Shown: piece by piece, positions 28,224-39,716 of the stretch
How positions within the stretch are numbered: the first letter of the stretch is position 1
How the letters are laid out: each line of letters begins with the position of its first letter
NCBI GenBank assembly: GCA_963740525.1
Contig: CAVUEG010000006.1
Span: forward strand, 1,240,001 to 1,304,000
DNA length: 64,000 nt
Source of the DNA: CAVUEG01 sp963740525
Lineage (GTDB): Bacteria > Actinomycetota > Actinomycetes > Propionibacteriales > Nocardioidaceae
Direction: 5' to 3'
Position numbers and translations under genes: made by a program
The notes under the pieces: generated by a model
What the model was told of the DNA's origin: nothing
The model's database searches: none
Seen by the model: only the letters and a program-made list of their open reading frames with translations

Positions 28224-28260
28224 GTCTGTCGGCCGTCTGTCGGCCGTCAGTCGGTGGTCG
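28224..28260. repeat. 11-bp tandem repeat between convergent genes
   Basis: GTCTGTCGGCC occurs twice (28224-28245) and is followed by related GTCAGTCGG and GGTCGGTCGGCGG text. It fills most of the gap between the HTH regulator and the lipid-kinase gene. Confidence 0.7.
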
Positions 28261-28268
28261 GTCGGCGG

Positions 28269-29173
28269 TCAGCTGGGAGGGGGCAGGTACATCGAGTACG
28301 CCGCCTTCTCCACGCGCCAGGTGCGGTTCCGCTCGGGCCCGTAGATCTCCCCGTCCGCGCTGCAGTAGAAGGGCTCCCCGCTGATCGAGACCGTTTGGGC
28401 CCGGGAGTAGTGCACGTCGCGACGTCGGTGGTGCTGGCCGAGACCCAGGCCCACGGCGTACCCGAACCTGGCCAGCGGGCCGGTCGCGTAGGCGATCATC
28501 ACGTCGACCTTCCCGTCGTCCGTGTCGGCGTCGGGGTCAGCTCGGTCCCTCCGCCCACGAACGCTCCGTTGCCCACCGCCACCATCAGGATCGGCTTGTC
28601 GAAGTCGGCGACGATCTCCCCGTCGATCTCGATCTCCAGGCGCACGAACGGGGGCTTCACCGCGGCCAGGGCGGCCCCAACCGGGTAGCCCAGCCGGCCA
28701 AGACCCACCTTGCCCAGGCGGTCCTTCCATCGCGCGGCACGGCGACTCGCCTGTGCGCCGGCCCCGGCATGCACGTTGTTGACGACGACCTCGCCCAGCT
28801 CGTCGACGACCAGGTCGACGGTGCGAGTCTCTCCGGTGAGAATCACGTGGGCGGCCTCGTCGGGCTCCAGCGGGATGCCGGTCCCACGGGCGAAGTCGTT
28901 TCCGGTGCCGAGCGGGATCAGGCCGACCACCGTCTCGGCGAGCTCGTGACGCCGGTAGAGCGCGGACACGATGGCGTGCAGGCTGCCGTCGCCTCCGGCG
29001 ACGACCACGGGCCGACTGCCGCGGCGGTGCAGCACCCCGTCCAGCTCGCCCGGGTTGGAGGTGGCACAGACCTCGACATCGGTGGCCGAGCGGAGCACCT
29101 CCAGCGCGCGCTCGAGGTTCTCCTCGTCGGCGGTGCCGGCATCCTGGTTCGTGATCAGCAGCAGAGGGTCCAC
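28269..29173 (-). CDS. diacylglycerol kinase-family lipid kinase, frameshifted
   Basis: The N-terminal frame has LLLITNQDAGTADEENLERA, the catalytic-domain loop VVVAGGDGSLHAIVSAL and LIPLGTGNDFARG, the nucleotide-binding signature of DAGK/YegS/sphingosine-kinase enzymes. After GGGTELTP the frame runs into TGA; one base later the other frame continues PDADTDDGKVDVMIAY to a normal C-terminus ending AAYSMYLPPPS. One C is missing at the run 28533-28536 (G4 on the plus strand). The whole would be about 301 aa, normal for the family. The enzyme phosphorylates diacylglycerol or related lipids. GTG 29173 follows TAGTGT-N7 on the minus strand, so the start is probably leaderless. Confidence 0.8.
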
Positions 29174-29180
29174 GGGGCGG

Positions 29181-29186
29181 ACACTA
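29181..29186 (-). promoter_or_regulatory. -10 element TAGTGT, leaderless lipid-kinase promoter
   Basis: On the minus strand TAGTGT precedes GTG 29173 by 7 nt. It is 30 bp from the divergent purA -10 box at 29216. Confidence 0.45.
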
Positions 29187-29215
29187 TCCCGCGGCGGGTC
29201 GTAGCCCCGCTTTGA

Positions 29216-29221
29216 TAACGT
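29216..29221 (+). promoter_or_regulatory. -10 element TAACGT of the purA operon
   Basis: TAACGT fits TAnnnT and would start transcription near 29228, giving a purA leader of about 100 nt. The -35 box is not clear. The same TAACGTTG text appears before the DUF3073 gene (52083-52090). Confidence 0.4.
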
Positions 29222-29233
29222 TGGGTCGCAAGA

Positions 29234-29268
29234 GCCCCGGTGCTGTTGCACGTCGGGGCCGTTTTCTT
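29234..29268 (+). terminator. hairpin with T-rich tail in the purA leader, possible attenuator
   Basis: GCCCCG (29234-29239) pairs with CGGGGC (29254-29259), with an inner GTGC-TGTT-GCAC stem and a 2-nt bulge, followed by CGTTTTCTTCT. It resembles an intrinsic terminator but lies in the leader of purA, not at a gene end. The neighbour on the other side runs away from it. An attenuation role is inference. Confidence 0.5.
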
Positions 29269-29313
29269 CTCCTGGCACGCCCCGCGTCCTGTTCGACTAC
29301 CCCCGCCAGGTGA

Positions 29314-31861
<2,548 letters not shown>

Positions 31862-31865
<4 letters not shown>

Positions 31866-33280
31866 CCGTCCCGAACGTCCTCGCCACCCGGTACGCCGGC
31901 GCAGACCTGGCCCTGATCTGGTCGCCGGAGCACAAGATCGTGCTCGAGCGTCAGCTGTGGATCGCCGTGCTGAAGGCGCAGCGCGACCTCGGGATCGACG
32001 TGCCGGACGGCGTCGTCGAGGACTACGAGTCCGTCGTCGACCAGGTCGACCTGGCCTCGATCTCCGACCGGGAGCGGGTGACCCGGCACGACGTGAAGGC
32101 GCGGATCGAGGAGTTCTGCGCGCTGGCCGGTCACGAGCACATCCACAAGGGGATGACCTCGCGCGACCTCACCGAGAACGTCGAGCAGCTGCAGATCCGG
32201 GCTTCCCTGGTGCTGCTGCGCGAGCGCACCGTCGCCGCGCTGGCCCGTCTCGGGCGCCTGGCGTCGGAGCACGAGAGCCTGGTCATGGCCGGACGTTCGC
32301 ACAACGTCGCCGCCCAGGCGACGACGCTGGGCAAGCGGTTCGCCTCCGTCGCCGACGAGATGCTGGTGGCGTTCGACCGCCTGGAGAACCTGCTGTCGCG
32401 CTACCCGCTGCGAGGGATCAAGGGGCCGGTCGGCACTTCCCAGGACATGCTCGACCTGCTCGACGGCGACGCGACGAAGCTGGCGGAGCTGGAGCAGCGC
32501 GTGGCCCGCCACCTCGGCTTCGAGCACGTTCTGACCTCCGTCGGCCAGGTGTACCCCCGCTCGCTGGACTTCGACGTGCTGTCGGCCCTGGTGCAGCTGG
32601 TAGCCGGTCCGTCGAACCTCGCCACCACGATCCGCCTGATGGCCGGCATCGAGCTGGTGACCGAAGGCTTCAAGGAGGGCCAGGTCGGCTCGTCCGCGAT
32701 GCCGCACAAGATGAACACCCGCTCGTGCGAGCGGGTGAACGGTCTCGCGGTCGTCCTGCGCGGCTACCTCTCGATGGTGGGCGAGCTCGCCGGTGACCAG
32801 TGGAACGAAGGCGACGTGTCGTGCTCCGTGGTCCGCCGGGTCGCGCTGCCCGATGCCTTCTTCGCGGCGGACGGACTGTTCCAGACGTTCCTGACGGTGC
32901 TCGACGAGTTCGGTGCCTTCCCCGCCGTCGTGCAGCGCGAGCTCGACCGCTACCTGCCCTTCCTGGCCACGACCAAGGTGCTCATGGCCGCGGTCCGCAA
33001 CGGCGTCGGTCGCGAGGTGGCCCACGAGGCGATCAAGGAGGCGGCCGTCGGGGTGGCGCTCGCGATGCGTCAGGGGCAGGCGGAGAACGACGTCTTCGAC
33101 CGGCTCGCCGCGGACCCACGGCTCGGCCTGACCGAGGAGCAGCTCGCCTCGCTGGTCGCCGAGCCGATCACGTTCACCGGTGCGGCCGTGGCCCAGGTGC
33201 AGGCCGTCGTACGCCGGATCGACGCGCTCGCCGCGGAGCACCCGGAGGCCGCGGACTACCGTCCGGGCGCCATTCTCTGA
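31862..33280 (+). CDS. purB: adenylosuccinate lyase
   Basis: 472 aa of the fumarase/aspartase superfamily. Signatures: HIHKGMTSRDLTENVEQ, AGRSHNVAAQATTLGKR, GPVGTSQDMLDLL, and the mobile-loop signature GSSAMPHKMNTRSCERVNGL with the catalytic Ser. It acts twice in purine synthesis, on SAICAR and on adenylosuccinate. An upstream continuation of this frame lies inside purD and is not coding. CAGGAGAG precedes the ATG. The acylphosphatase starts 11 nt after the stop codon, so it may be the fourth operon member. Confidence 0.97.
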
Positions 33281-33291
33281 GCCGGTTGCTG

Positions 33292-33564
33292 ATGCGCACC
33301 GTCGCCCGTGAGGTCGTGGTCCATGGTCGGGTCCAGGGGGTCTTCTTCCGGGACTCCTGCCGAAGCGAGGCGAGGGCGCTCGGGGTGGCCGGCTGGGTCG
33401 GGAACGAACCCGACGGCACGGTCACGGCGCACTTCGAGGGAGACCTGTCCGACGTCGAGGCGATGGTCGACTGGTGTCGGAGCGGACCGAGGCACGCAAG
33501 GGTGGATCGGGTCGTGGTGACCGAGACCGCACCCCGCGGGACGGTCGGCTTCTCCGTCAGGTGA
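33292..33564 (+). CDS. acylphosphatase
   Basis: 90 aa. The family pattern VVVHGRVQGVFFRDSCRSEARALGVAGWVGNEPDGTV holds the catalytic Arg (in FFRDS) and Asn (in VGNEPDG). It hydrolyses acyl phosphates such as carbamoyl phosphate or 1,3-bisphosphoglycerate. The ATG at 33292 starts MRTVAREVVV; a TTG two codons upstream is also possible. It lies 11 nt after purB and ends 3 nt before the convergent HIT-like gene. Confidence 0.92.
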   Translation: MRTVAREVVVHGRVQGVFFRDSCRSEARALGVAGWVGNEPDGTVTAHFEGDLSDVEAMVDWCRSGPRHARVDRVVVTETAPRGTVGFSVR

Positions 33565-33567
33565 GGC

Positions 33568-34188
33568 TCAGATCAGGGCGGTGCCGTCGTGGTGCGCGAG
33601 GCGGTCGGCGACCTTCTTCAGGTCGGCCCGCCAGATGTCCTCGGGCACGGGTGGGAGCATCTCGTCCCACTCGACGGCGGTGCTGCCGAGAAGGTGCGGG
33701 ATCCGCTCCGGCCTGGCGATGAACCACACATGGAGGTGCGAGCCACCGTCGCCCCACTTGCAGACGTGGACGCGGCCGATGTGGTCGAGGTTCGACATGA
33801 TCCGGCTCAGCCAGACGGTGATCCGTCCGCACTCGGCGGCCATGTCGTCGTCCAGGTCGGTGAAGTCGAGATGCTCGCGGCTGTGCAGGAACACGATCAT
33901 GGGAAGCCCGCCGGGCTTCTCCATCGTCGAGACCTTCCAGCGCTCGTTGCGCCAGATCAGCCGCTCCGAGTCCGGCTCCTGGCAGGTGCCGCACGGCTTG
34001 GCGGCGCTCTCACCCCAACGAGGTTCCTCGCGCTCCAGCGGGGCTCCGAGCACCTTCGTGACCAGCCGGCCGTCGACGACCTCCCAGGGGAAGATGTCCC
34101 ACTCGGGGATGGGCGGCGTCGGCAGGCGACCACCCTCCCCGACCTGGGCGACGACGCGGGCGTAGAGATCCTCGGGTGACTCGGGCAT
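33568..34188 (-). CDS. HIT-like (GalT/HIT superfamily) protein
   Basis: 206 aa. Two features support the HIT superfamily: GRVHVCKWGDGGSHLHVWFIARP with an HLHVW signature like the HxHxHxx or HxHxQ active site, and PCGTCQEPDSERLIWRNERWKVS, a Cys-containing motif seen in the GalT-type branch. The middle (PGGLPMIVFLHSREHLDFTDL) fits the nucleotide-binding strand. It is not a classical HIT hydrolase because the third His is Trp. It lies divergent from purC, 44 nt away, and TTTATT 6 nt before the ATG may make it leaderless. Confidence 0.55.
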   Translation of the reverse strand: MPESPEDLYARVVAQVGEGGRLPTPPIPEWDIFPWEVVDGRLVTKVLGAPLEREEPRWGESAAKPCGTCQEPDSERLIWRNERWKVSTMEKPGGLPMIVFLHSREHLDFTDLDDDMAAECGRITVWLSRIMSNLDHIGRVHVCKWGDGGSHLHVWFIARPERIPHLLGSTAVEWDEMLPPVPEDIWRADLKKVADRLAHHDGTALI

Positions 34189-34220
34189 GCGGCCAATAAA
34201 TCATGCCGCTCCCGGCTCGA

Positions 34221-34226
34221 TAGCAT
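34221..34226 (+). promoter_or_regulatory. -10 element TAGCAT, leaderless purC promoter
   Basis: TAGCAT is followed by 6 nt and the GTG at 34233. The divergent -10-like TTTATT of the HIT gene (34195-34200) is about 20 bp away, so the two promoters overlap. Confidence 0.5.
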
Positions 34227-34232
34227 CGAGGG

Positions 34233-35126
34233 GTGGCTCACAACATCCCCCAGGCTCCCCAGGTCCCAGGTGCCGCGCACCTTCACTCAGGCAAGGTTCG
34301 TGACCTGTACCGGCTCGAGTCGGGCGAGTACGCCGGCGCCCTGCTGATGGTGGCCAGCGACCGGATCTCGGCGTACGACTTCGTGCTGGACACGACGATC
34401 CCGGACAAGGGCGAGATCCTCACCCGGATGTCACTGTGGTGGTTCGACCAGCTCAGCGGGATCGTGCCGAACCATGTGCTGTCGCTCGAGGTGCCGTCGA
34501 TGCTGGCGGGGCGAGCCCTGGTCTGCGAGAGCCTGGAGATGTATCCCGTCGAGTGCGTGGCCCGCGGCTATCTCACCGGGTCGGGGCTCAGGGAGTACCG
34601 CGACACCGGTGAGGTCTGCGGCATCGAGCTTCCGCGCGGCCTGCGTGACGGTAGCCGACTGCCGGAGCCGGTCTTCACCCCCGCGACGAAGGCGGAGCTC
34701 GGGGACCACGACGAGAACGTGTCCTACGACGCGGTCGTGGACGTCGTCGGCGCGGACACCGCGGCCAGGTTGCGCGAGCTCACGCTGCAGGTCTACTCGC
34801 GCGCCGAGGAGATCGCCCGGGCCAGGGGGATCATCCTGGCCGACACCAAGTTCGAGTTCGGCGCGCGCGAGGACGGCACGATCGTCCTCGCCGACGAGGT
34901 GCTGACACCCGACTCGTCCCGCTACTGGGCGGCTGACACGTGGGCGCCCGGCCGGGCCCAGCCGTCGTTCGACAAGGACATCGTGCGCAACTGGCTGGTC
35001 TCACCCGCGAGCGGCTGGGACCGGACCTCGGGTGAGGCGCCCCCGGCACTGCCCGCCGAGGTGGTGGACCTGACCCGTCGCAAGTACGTCGAGGCGTACG
35101 AACGGCTCACCGGCGAGACGTTCTGA
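34233..35126 (+). CDS. purC: SAICAR synthetase
   Basis: 297 aa. Motifs: SGKVRDLYRLESGEYAGALLMVASDRISAYDFV, VECVARGYLTGSGLREYRDTG, ILADTKFEFGAREDG and DEVLTPDSSRYW with the catalytic Asp. It joins aspartate to CAIR in IMP synthesis. The GTG at 34233 gives the usual start; TAGCAT 6 nt before it makes leaderless transcription likely. The SRPBCC gene follows 1 nt after the stop codon and is probably cotranscribed. Confidence 0.96.
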   Translation: MAHNIPQAPQVPGAAHLHSGKVRDLYRLESGEYAGALLMVASDRISAYDFVLDTTIPDKGEILTRMSLWWFDQLSGIVPNHVLSLEVPSMLAGRALVCESLEMYPVECVARGYLTGSGLREYRDTGEVCGIELPRGLRDGSRLPEPVFTPATKAELGDHDENVSYDAVVDVVGADTAARLRELTLQVYSRAEEIARARGIILADTKFEFGAREDGTIVLADEVLTPDSSRYWAADTWAPGRAQPSFDKDIVRNWLVSPASGWDRTSGEAPPALPAEVVDLTRRKYVEAYERLTGETF

Positions 35127-35127
35127 C

Positions 35128-35562
35128 ATGGCCCGCGTGAGCCGGGTGCACATCGAGTTCCCGGCCTCGGTCGAGCGGGTGTTCGCCTACCTGGCCGACC
35201 CTGAGCTTCGTCCGCGGTGGCAGTCGAGCCTGCGCCGGGTCGAGATGCACACCGACGGTCCGCCCCGGGTCGGGACGTCCTGGCTGGACGTGACGTCTGC
35301 CGGGATCCGCCCGGAGATGGAGATCGTCGAGCTGGTCGAGAACGAGCGGTGGGTCGAGCGCGGCCGGTGGCGCGGGATCACCGCCGAACTGGCCCTGACG
35401 TTCGCCCCCTCGGGTGCCGGCACCACGGTCACGGCCGAGACGACTCTCGATGGCCGCCGGCTGTGGCGCGTGGCCGCAGCGGTTGCCACCGTCCTCTCGG
35501 GTCCCGCTATCCGCTCCGACCTGTCCCGGGCGGCCCGGTCCTTCGACGGCGCGGGGGCCTAG
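35128..35562 (+). CDS. SRPBCC/START-like domain protein
   Basis: 144 aa. RVHIEFPASVERVFAYLADPELRPRWQ is the typical N-terminus of the polyketide cyclase/SRPBCC fold, with the VF-x-YL-x-DPE-x-xPxW pattern. The rest is beta-rich, ending in an amphipathic helix (about 112-138). The fold binds hydrophobic ligands; ligand unknown. Starting 1 nt after purC suggests coupling, but a role in purine synthesis is not implied. Confidence 0.8.
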   Translation: MARVSRVHIEFPASVERVFAYLADPELRPRWQSSLRRVEMHTDGPPRVGTSWLDVTSAGIRPEMEIVELVENERWVERGRWRGITAELALTFAPSGAGTTVTAETTLDGRRLWRVAAAVATVLSGPAIRSDLSRAARSFDGAGA

Positions 35563-35601
35563 CGGGAGGAGCCGGCTCCCCAGGTGTGAGGAATCCTCCC
35601 G
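35563..35601. terminator. convergent terminator hairpin
   Basis: CGGGAGGA (35563-35570) pairs perfectly with TCCTCCCG (35594-35601), and the palindrome GGAGCCGGCTCC (35568-35579) lies inside. It is placed between the convergent SRPBCC and stress-protein genes and could serve both. Confidence 0.5.
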
Positions 35602-35614
35602 GGGGCGTGCTGGC

Positions 35615-36121
35615 TCAGGCGAAGGGGTTCGCCCGGCCACCGGGCAGCTCGGCAAGGAGCTCGCGGGCAGCGGCGGCGTGCTTGTGCTCGACGAGCACCT
35701 CGTATCGCGTGGCGACGACCTGGGTGACCGAGGAGAAGTCACGACGGCCGCGGGTGGCGGCGTACCCGGCCAGCGCCCAGATGACTCCGAACAGCATCCC
35801 GAACATCGCGGTCGACAAGATCACGCCGAACGCGGAGCCGTTGGTGCCGAACATCGAGAAGATCAACCCGACGAAGAGGCCGAGCCAGAGGCCGGACAGG
35901 AGGCCGCCGGCGGCCACACGACCGGTGGTGAGACGGCCGGTGATCCGCTCGACCTGCTTCAGCTCGGTGCCCACGATCATGCAGTGCTGCACCGGGAACT
36001 CGTTGTCGGAGAGGTGGTCGACCGCGCGCTGCGCGTCTTCGTACTTGTCGTAGACCCCCAGGGACTGGGGGAAGTCGAGCGCGAGAGCGGGGCGGCCGCT
36101 GGCGGGGTTCGGTGCGGGCAT
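35615..36121 (-). CDS. general stress-type membrane protein (YflT-like)
   Basis: 168 aa. The N-terminal region SLGVYDKYEDAQRAVDHLSDNEFPVQHCMIVGTEL matches the GS17M/YflT general stress domain of actinobacteria. Two hydrophobic segments follow (about 77-95 and 103-124), joined by a Gly/Ser-rich turn. ATG 36121 gives a protein starting MPAPNPASG; the frame is open 18 codons further without a ribosome-binding site. Function unknown. Confidence 0.75.
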   Translation of the reverse strand: MPAPNPASGRPALALDFPQSLGVYDKYEDAQRAVDHLSDNEFPVQHCMIVGTELKQVERITGRLTTGRVAAGGLLSGLWLGLFVGLIFSMFGTNGSAFGVILSTAMFGMLFGVIWALAGYAATRGRRDFSSVTQVVATRYEVLVEHKHAAAARELLAELPGGRANPFA

Positions 36122-36186
36122 GACTCCAGTGTGCCCGATCGCCCCAGCCGAAGGGGACGGCCGCCGGGTGGTCACGGTGCCGTCGT

Positions 36187-36192
36187 TAGACT
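36187..36192 (+). promoter_or_regulatory. -10 element TAGACT, purSQ promoter
   Basis: TAGACT fits TAnnnT and would give a leader of about 33 nt with the ribosome-binding site TAGGAGCAG (about 36219-36227) before the GTG at 36232. Confidence 0.4.
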
Positions 36193-36231
36193 GAGCCCGC
36201 TCACCCGCGCTCGTCCCCTAGGAGCAGTCCC

Positions 36232-36510
36232 GTGGCCCGTGTCGTCGTCGACGTCATGCTCAAACCCGAGATCCTCGACCCCCAGGGCAAGGCCGTGCAC
36301 GGCGCGCTGCCCAGGCTCGGCTTCGAGGGGGTCACCGACGTCCGCCAGGGGAAGCGGTTCGAGCTCGAGTTCGACGGGCCGTTGACCGAGGAGCGGCTCG
36401 CGGAGGTGCACGAGATGGCGCGGAGCCTGCTCTCGAACCCGGTCATCGAGGACTTCGCCGTCTCCACCCTCGAGCCCGCTTCGGGCGACGAGCCGTCCGG
36501 GCCGGCCTGA
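36232..36510 (+). CDS. purS: FGAM synthase subunit PurS
   Basis: 92 aa. [29 protein letters not shown] is the standard PurS start, and the short alpha/beta fold is complete. PurS bridges PurQ and PurL and is needed for ammonia transfer in the FGAM synthase complex. The GTG is preceded by AGGAG. The stop codon shares its last base with the purQ start (TGATG). Confidence 0.95.
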   Translation: MARVVVDVMLKPEILDPQGKAVHGALPRLGFEGVTDVRQGKRFELEFDGPLTEERLAEVHEMARSLLSNPVIEDFAVSTLEPASGDEPSGPA

Positions 36511-37178
36511 TGCGGATCGGGGTCGTCACCTTCCCCGGGTCGCTGGACGACGTCGACGCTTCGCGGGCGATCTCCCTGGCCGGTGGCGAGGCGGTCTCCC
36601 TCTGGCACGGAGACCACGATCTCGCCGGGGTGGACGCGGTGGTCCTGCCGGGCGGTTTCTCGTACGGCGATTACCTCCGTTGTGGCGCGATCTCACGGTT
36701 CTCGCCGGTGATGACCGAGGTGATCGCGGCCGCTCACCAGGGCCTTCCGGTCCTCGGCATCTGCAACGGCTTCCAGATCCTCTGTGAGTCCCACCTGCTC
36801 CCCGGAGCCCTGATCCGCAACGACCACCGCAAGTTCGTCTGCCGTGACCAGCGCCTCAGGATCGAGAACACGACTACCCCGTGGACCTCGGCGTACCAGA
36901 AGGACGACGAGATCACCGTCGTGCTCAAGAACGGCGAGGGGTCCTACGTCGCCGACAGCGACACCCTCGACCGCCTGGAGGGTGAGGGTCTCGTGGTCGC
37001 TCGCTACCTGGACGTGAACCCGAACGGCTCACTGCGGGACATCGCCGGGATCGCCAACGAGCGCGGCAACGTGGTCGGGCTGATGCCACACCCCGAGCAC
37101 GCGGTGGAGGACCTCTGCGGTCCCGGCACCGACGGGCTCGGGTTCTTCACGTCGGCGCTGGCGGCCCTCACCGCCTGA
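36510..37178 (+). CDS. purQ: FGAM synthase glutaminase subunit PurQ
   Basis: 222 aa. Class I glutamine amidotransferase: the nucleophile Cys in [14 protein letters not shown], and a His-Glu pair in [27 protein letters not shown] is the conserved PurQ loop. It supplies ammonia from glutamine to PurL. Coupled to purS. In many actinomycetes purL follows directly; here 3.7 kb of other genes separates them. Confidence 0.96.
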   Translation: MRIGVVTFPGSLDDVDASRAISLAGGEAVSLWHGDHDLAGVDAVVLPGGFSYGDYLRCGAISRFSPVMTEVIAAAHQGLPVLGICNGFQILCESHLLPGALIRNDHRKFVCRDQRLRIENTTTPWTSAYQKDDEITVVLKNGEGSYVADSDTLDRLEGEGLVVARYLDVNPNGSLRDIAGIANERGNVVGLMPHPEHAVEDLCGPGTDGLGFFTSALAALTA

Positions 37179-37198
37179 GGCTCGACCCCCCGCCGGGC

Positions 37199-38608
37199 TC
37201 ATCTGGTCAGGCGGCACCGGTTCGCCGCATCCGTGCCTGCGGGAGGCCGAGGAAGGGTTGCGCTCGCGGGCGGACGACGGTCGTCCTCCACCCAGCGCAC
37301 CAGCCGGACGAACGCGCGGCGAGCGCAGGGGAGCAGCGGGCGCACGCGGTCGCCGTACTCCGCGTTGAGCCCGTCGACGTGGGTCCCGCCCACGACCCGG
37401 TAGTAGCGGTGGATCGACGCCTTCCCCGACCGGCGGATCATCCGCTGGTAGATGTCGGAGTCCGTGCGGATCGGCAGCAGCGCGTCGAGCGTGCCGTGCA
37501 GGGTGAGCATCGGACGCCGGATGCGGCCGGTCAGCGGCGACCTGCTCCATCGCCCGGTGTGCCGAAGGACGGGTCGAGTAGTCGTAGTCGGCGTCGCACT
37601 GGGGCGTGCCGCTCTGGCAGAACGGGATGCCTGCCTGGAGGTCGCCGTCGTAGGAGGGGTCGAGCTCCTCTCTGTAGAGCCGCTGCGTGAGGTCCCAGTA
37701 GACGCCGTAGTGGTAGTCCCAGGTGAACTCGGAGCCGCGGTGGAACCCGGCGCGGATCATCGCGTCGTGCGCGGCCTGGTCTCCCGTGGCCTGGTACGCC
37801 GGGTAGTTGCGCAGGGCGACCGGCAGGTAGGTCAGCAGGTTCGGCCCCTGGGCCCGAAGAGCGTGCCCTCCCAGTCCACGCCGCCGTCGTAGAGCCACGG
37901 GTTGTTCTCCAGCTGCCAGCGGACCAGGTAGCCGCCGTTGGAGATCCCGAACAGGTAGGTGCGCCTGGCCTCGCGGCCGTAGCGCTGCCGGACCACCTGC
38001 TTCGTGGCCCTCGTCAGCTGGGTCACCCGGTGGTTCCACTCCGCGATCGCATCGCCCGGGCGCTGTCCGTCGCGGTAGAACGAGCTCCCGCTGTTCCCCT
38101 TGTCGGTGCTGGCGTAGGCGTAGCCGTGGGCGAGCACCCAGTCGCTGAACAGGAAGTCTCCGGCGTACTGCGTCCGCGTGCCGGGCGCACCACTGACCAC
38201 GAGCCCGCCGTTCCACTCGTCCGGCAGCCGGATCACGAACTGCGCGTCGTGGTTCCAGCCGTGGTGCGTGTTCGTGGTCGAGGTGTCGGGGAAGTACCCG
38301 TCGACCTGGATCCCGGGGACGCCGCTCGGATTGCTCGTTCCCGGTGCGTTGAGCCCGCTCCAGTCCGACGGGTCCGTGTGACCGGTCGACGTCGTCGAAG
38401 CCGTGGTCAGGTCGTCGAGGCAGTCGGCCTGCTGCATCGGCGCATGCGGGACGTCGATCCGCGCCTGGTGCCGGCAGTGACTCCCCGCAGCTCGCGCCGG
38501 CGTCGTGGACGCGTTGCCCGGGACCGTCACCGACGTCAGCACCGACGTCAGCATCGCCAGGAGGGTGGTCAGCAGGACCAGGAAGGTGCGGCGCAGCCCG
38601 AGAGTCAT
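37199..38608 (-). pseudogene. secreted alpha/beta-hydrolase, two frameshifts
   Basis: The N-terminus (MTLGLRRTFLVLLTTLLAMLT) is a signal peptide. In frame 1 the nucleophile elbow is FGISNGGYLVRWQLEN with the Ser. The frame breaks near 37850, where one C is missing (LFGP should run on to QGPNLLTYLP), then runs to about 37535, where an extra base shifts it again to MLTLHGTLDALLPIRTDSD, with the catalytic Asp, and VVGGTHVDG, with the His. All three catalytic residues survive across the pieces, and it resembles secreted polyester or feruloyl-esterase-type hydrolases. Either it is a recent pseudogene or the sequence has errors here. Confidence 0.75.
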
Positions 38609-38698
38609 CCCGCGATCGTCGAACGGTCGCGTGGCAGGGTCAATGTGCCGCCCTCACATGTCCCGAGGCCCTGGGATGTGCCCGTGCCCCGGTGCTCA

Positions 38699-39565
38699 TC
38701 AGTGCGAGCGGGTCCACCGGACGTAGCGTGGGAGGTCGTCGACGAGCACCGAGTCGGCGTCCGTGCGCCGCACGTGGCGCCAGGATCGGGCGCTGTTGGT
38801 ACGGCGGGCGATCACGGCGGTACCCGACCGGTGGAGTGCCCGCACCCGGGGGCGTGTGAGCTGGTACGCCTTCACCTGGAGGATGTCCGCGGTGCGTGAG
38901 GCACGCCGGACACCGGGCCAGCCGGACCTCTCGATCCAGCTGGTCGGGATGCCGTGGGTCTGCCGCCTGAAGCGGTGGAGCACGGCCGGGCTCCGTGAGA
39001 GCACGAACGCGCGGTCCTTCATATGGCGAGCGGCGATCGCATGGCCGAGCTTTCGGTAGAGGCCCGGGCCCCACGAGCCGACCGCGTCGGGCTTGACCTC
39101 GATGATGATGCTCATGTGGTGCAGGTGGGTGTAGCGCACGGCCCGCCAGAGCTGTGGGATCCGCTCGTGGTGGCGCTCACCGCGGCAGTGGCGTCGGATC
39201 TGCGCATACCGCATCCGGCGGACCTTGCCACGGCAGGTTGTGGTCCGATGCATGGTGGGGTCGTGCATCAGCACGAGCTTCCGGTCCCGCGTCCGGTGGA
39301 TGTCGACCTCTACGGCCGTGGCGCCTGCGCGTCGCGCCGCCCGGATCGCCGGCAACGTGTTCTCGGTGTGCCCGCCGCGTGGGTAGCCGCGGTGGCCTAT
39401 GAACCGGTAGGTGCCGGCCGGCATCCAGGGTCGAGCCGCGCTTCGGGTCGCGGCGTACGCGGTGTTCCACGGTCCGGCGAGCGTCGGGACGAAGGCCGGT
39501 GTCGTGACCGCGATGAGAGCCGCGATCAGGCCGCAGAGAGTTCGGGTCAGGGGCTGTGGTCGCAC
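38699..39565 (-). CDS. exported glycerophosphodiester phosphodiesterase
   Basis: About 288 aa. GTG 39565 gives a signal peptide (VRPQPLTRTLCGLIAALIAVTTPAF) ending before about residue 40. The catalytic TIM barrel has FIGHRGYPRGGHTENTLPAIRAARRAGATAVEVDIHRTRDRKLVLMHDPT with HR, TENT, EVD and HDPT metal/catalytic residues, and IIIEVKPD. It splits glycerophosphodiesters into glycerol 3-phosphate and an alcohol outside the cell. A longer frame upstream lacks a ribosome-binding site. The protein is unusually Arg/His-rich. Confidence 0.88.
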   Translation of the reverse strand: MRPQPLTRTLCGLIAALIAVTTPAFVPTLAGPWNTAYAATRSAARPWMPAGTYRFIGHRGYPRGGHTENTLPAIRAARRAGATAVEVDIHRTRDRKLVLMHDPTMHRTTTCRGKVRRMRYAQIRRHCRGERHHERIPQLWRAVRYTHLHHMSIIIEVKPDAVGSWGPGLYRKLGHAIAARHMKDRAFVLSRSPAVLHRFRRQTHGIPTSWIERSGWPGVRRASRTADILQVKAYQLTRPRVRALHRSGTAVIARRTNSARSWRHVRRTDADSVLVDDLPRYVRWTRSH

Positions 39566-39716
39566 GAGTCTCCACTCCGGAGCAGATGAGCTGGGCGGTT
39601 TCCGGTCGGGCGCGACGACGGTCCCGCTCGCCGCGCCGACCAGAACCGTAGGCGCTGAAGTGAACGACTTGTGATGCTTTGGGTGAAGTCGGCGCGTCCC
39701 CGCGACGACCTCCAGG

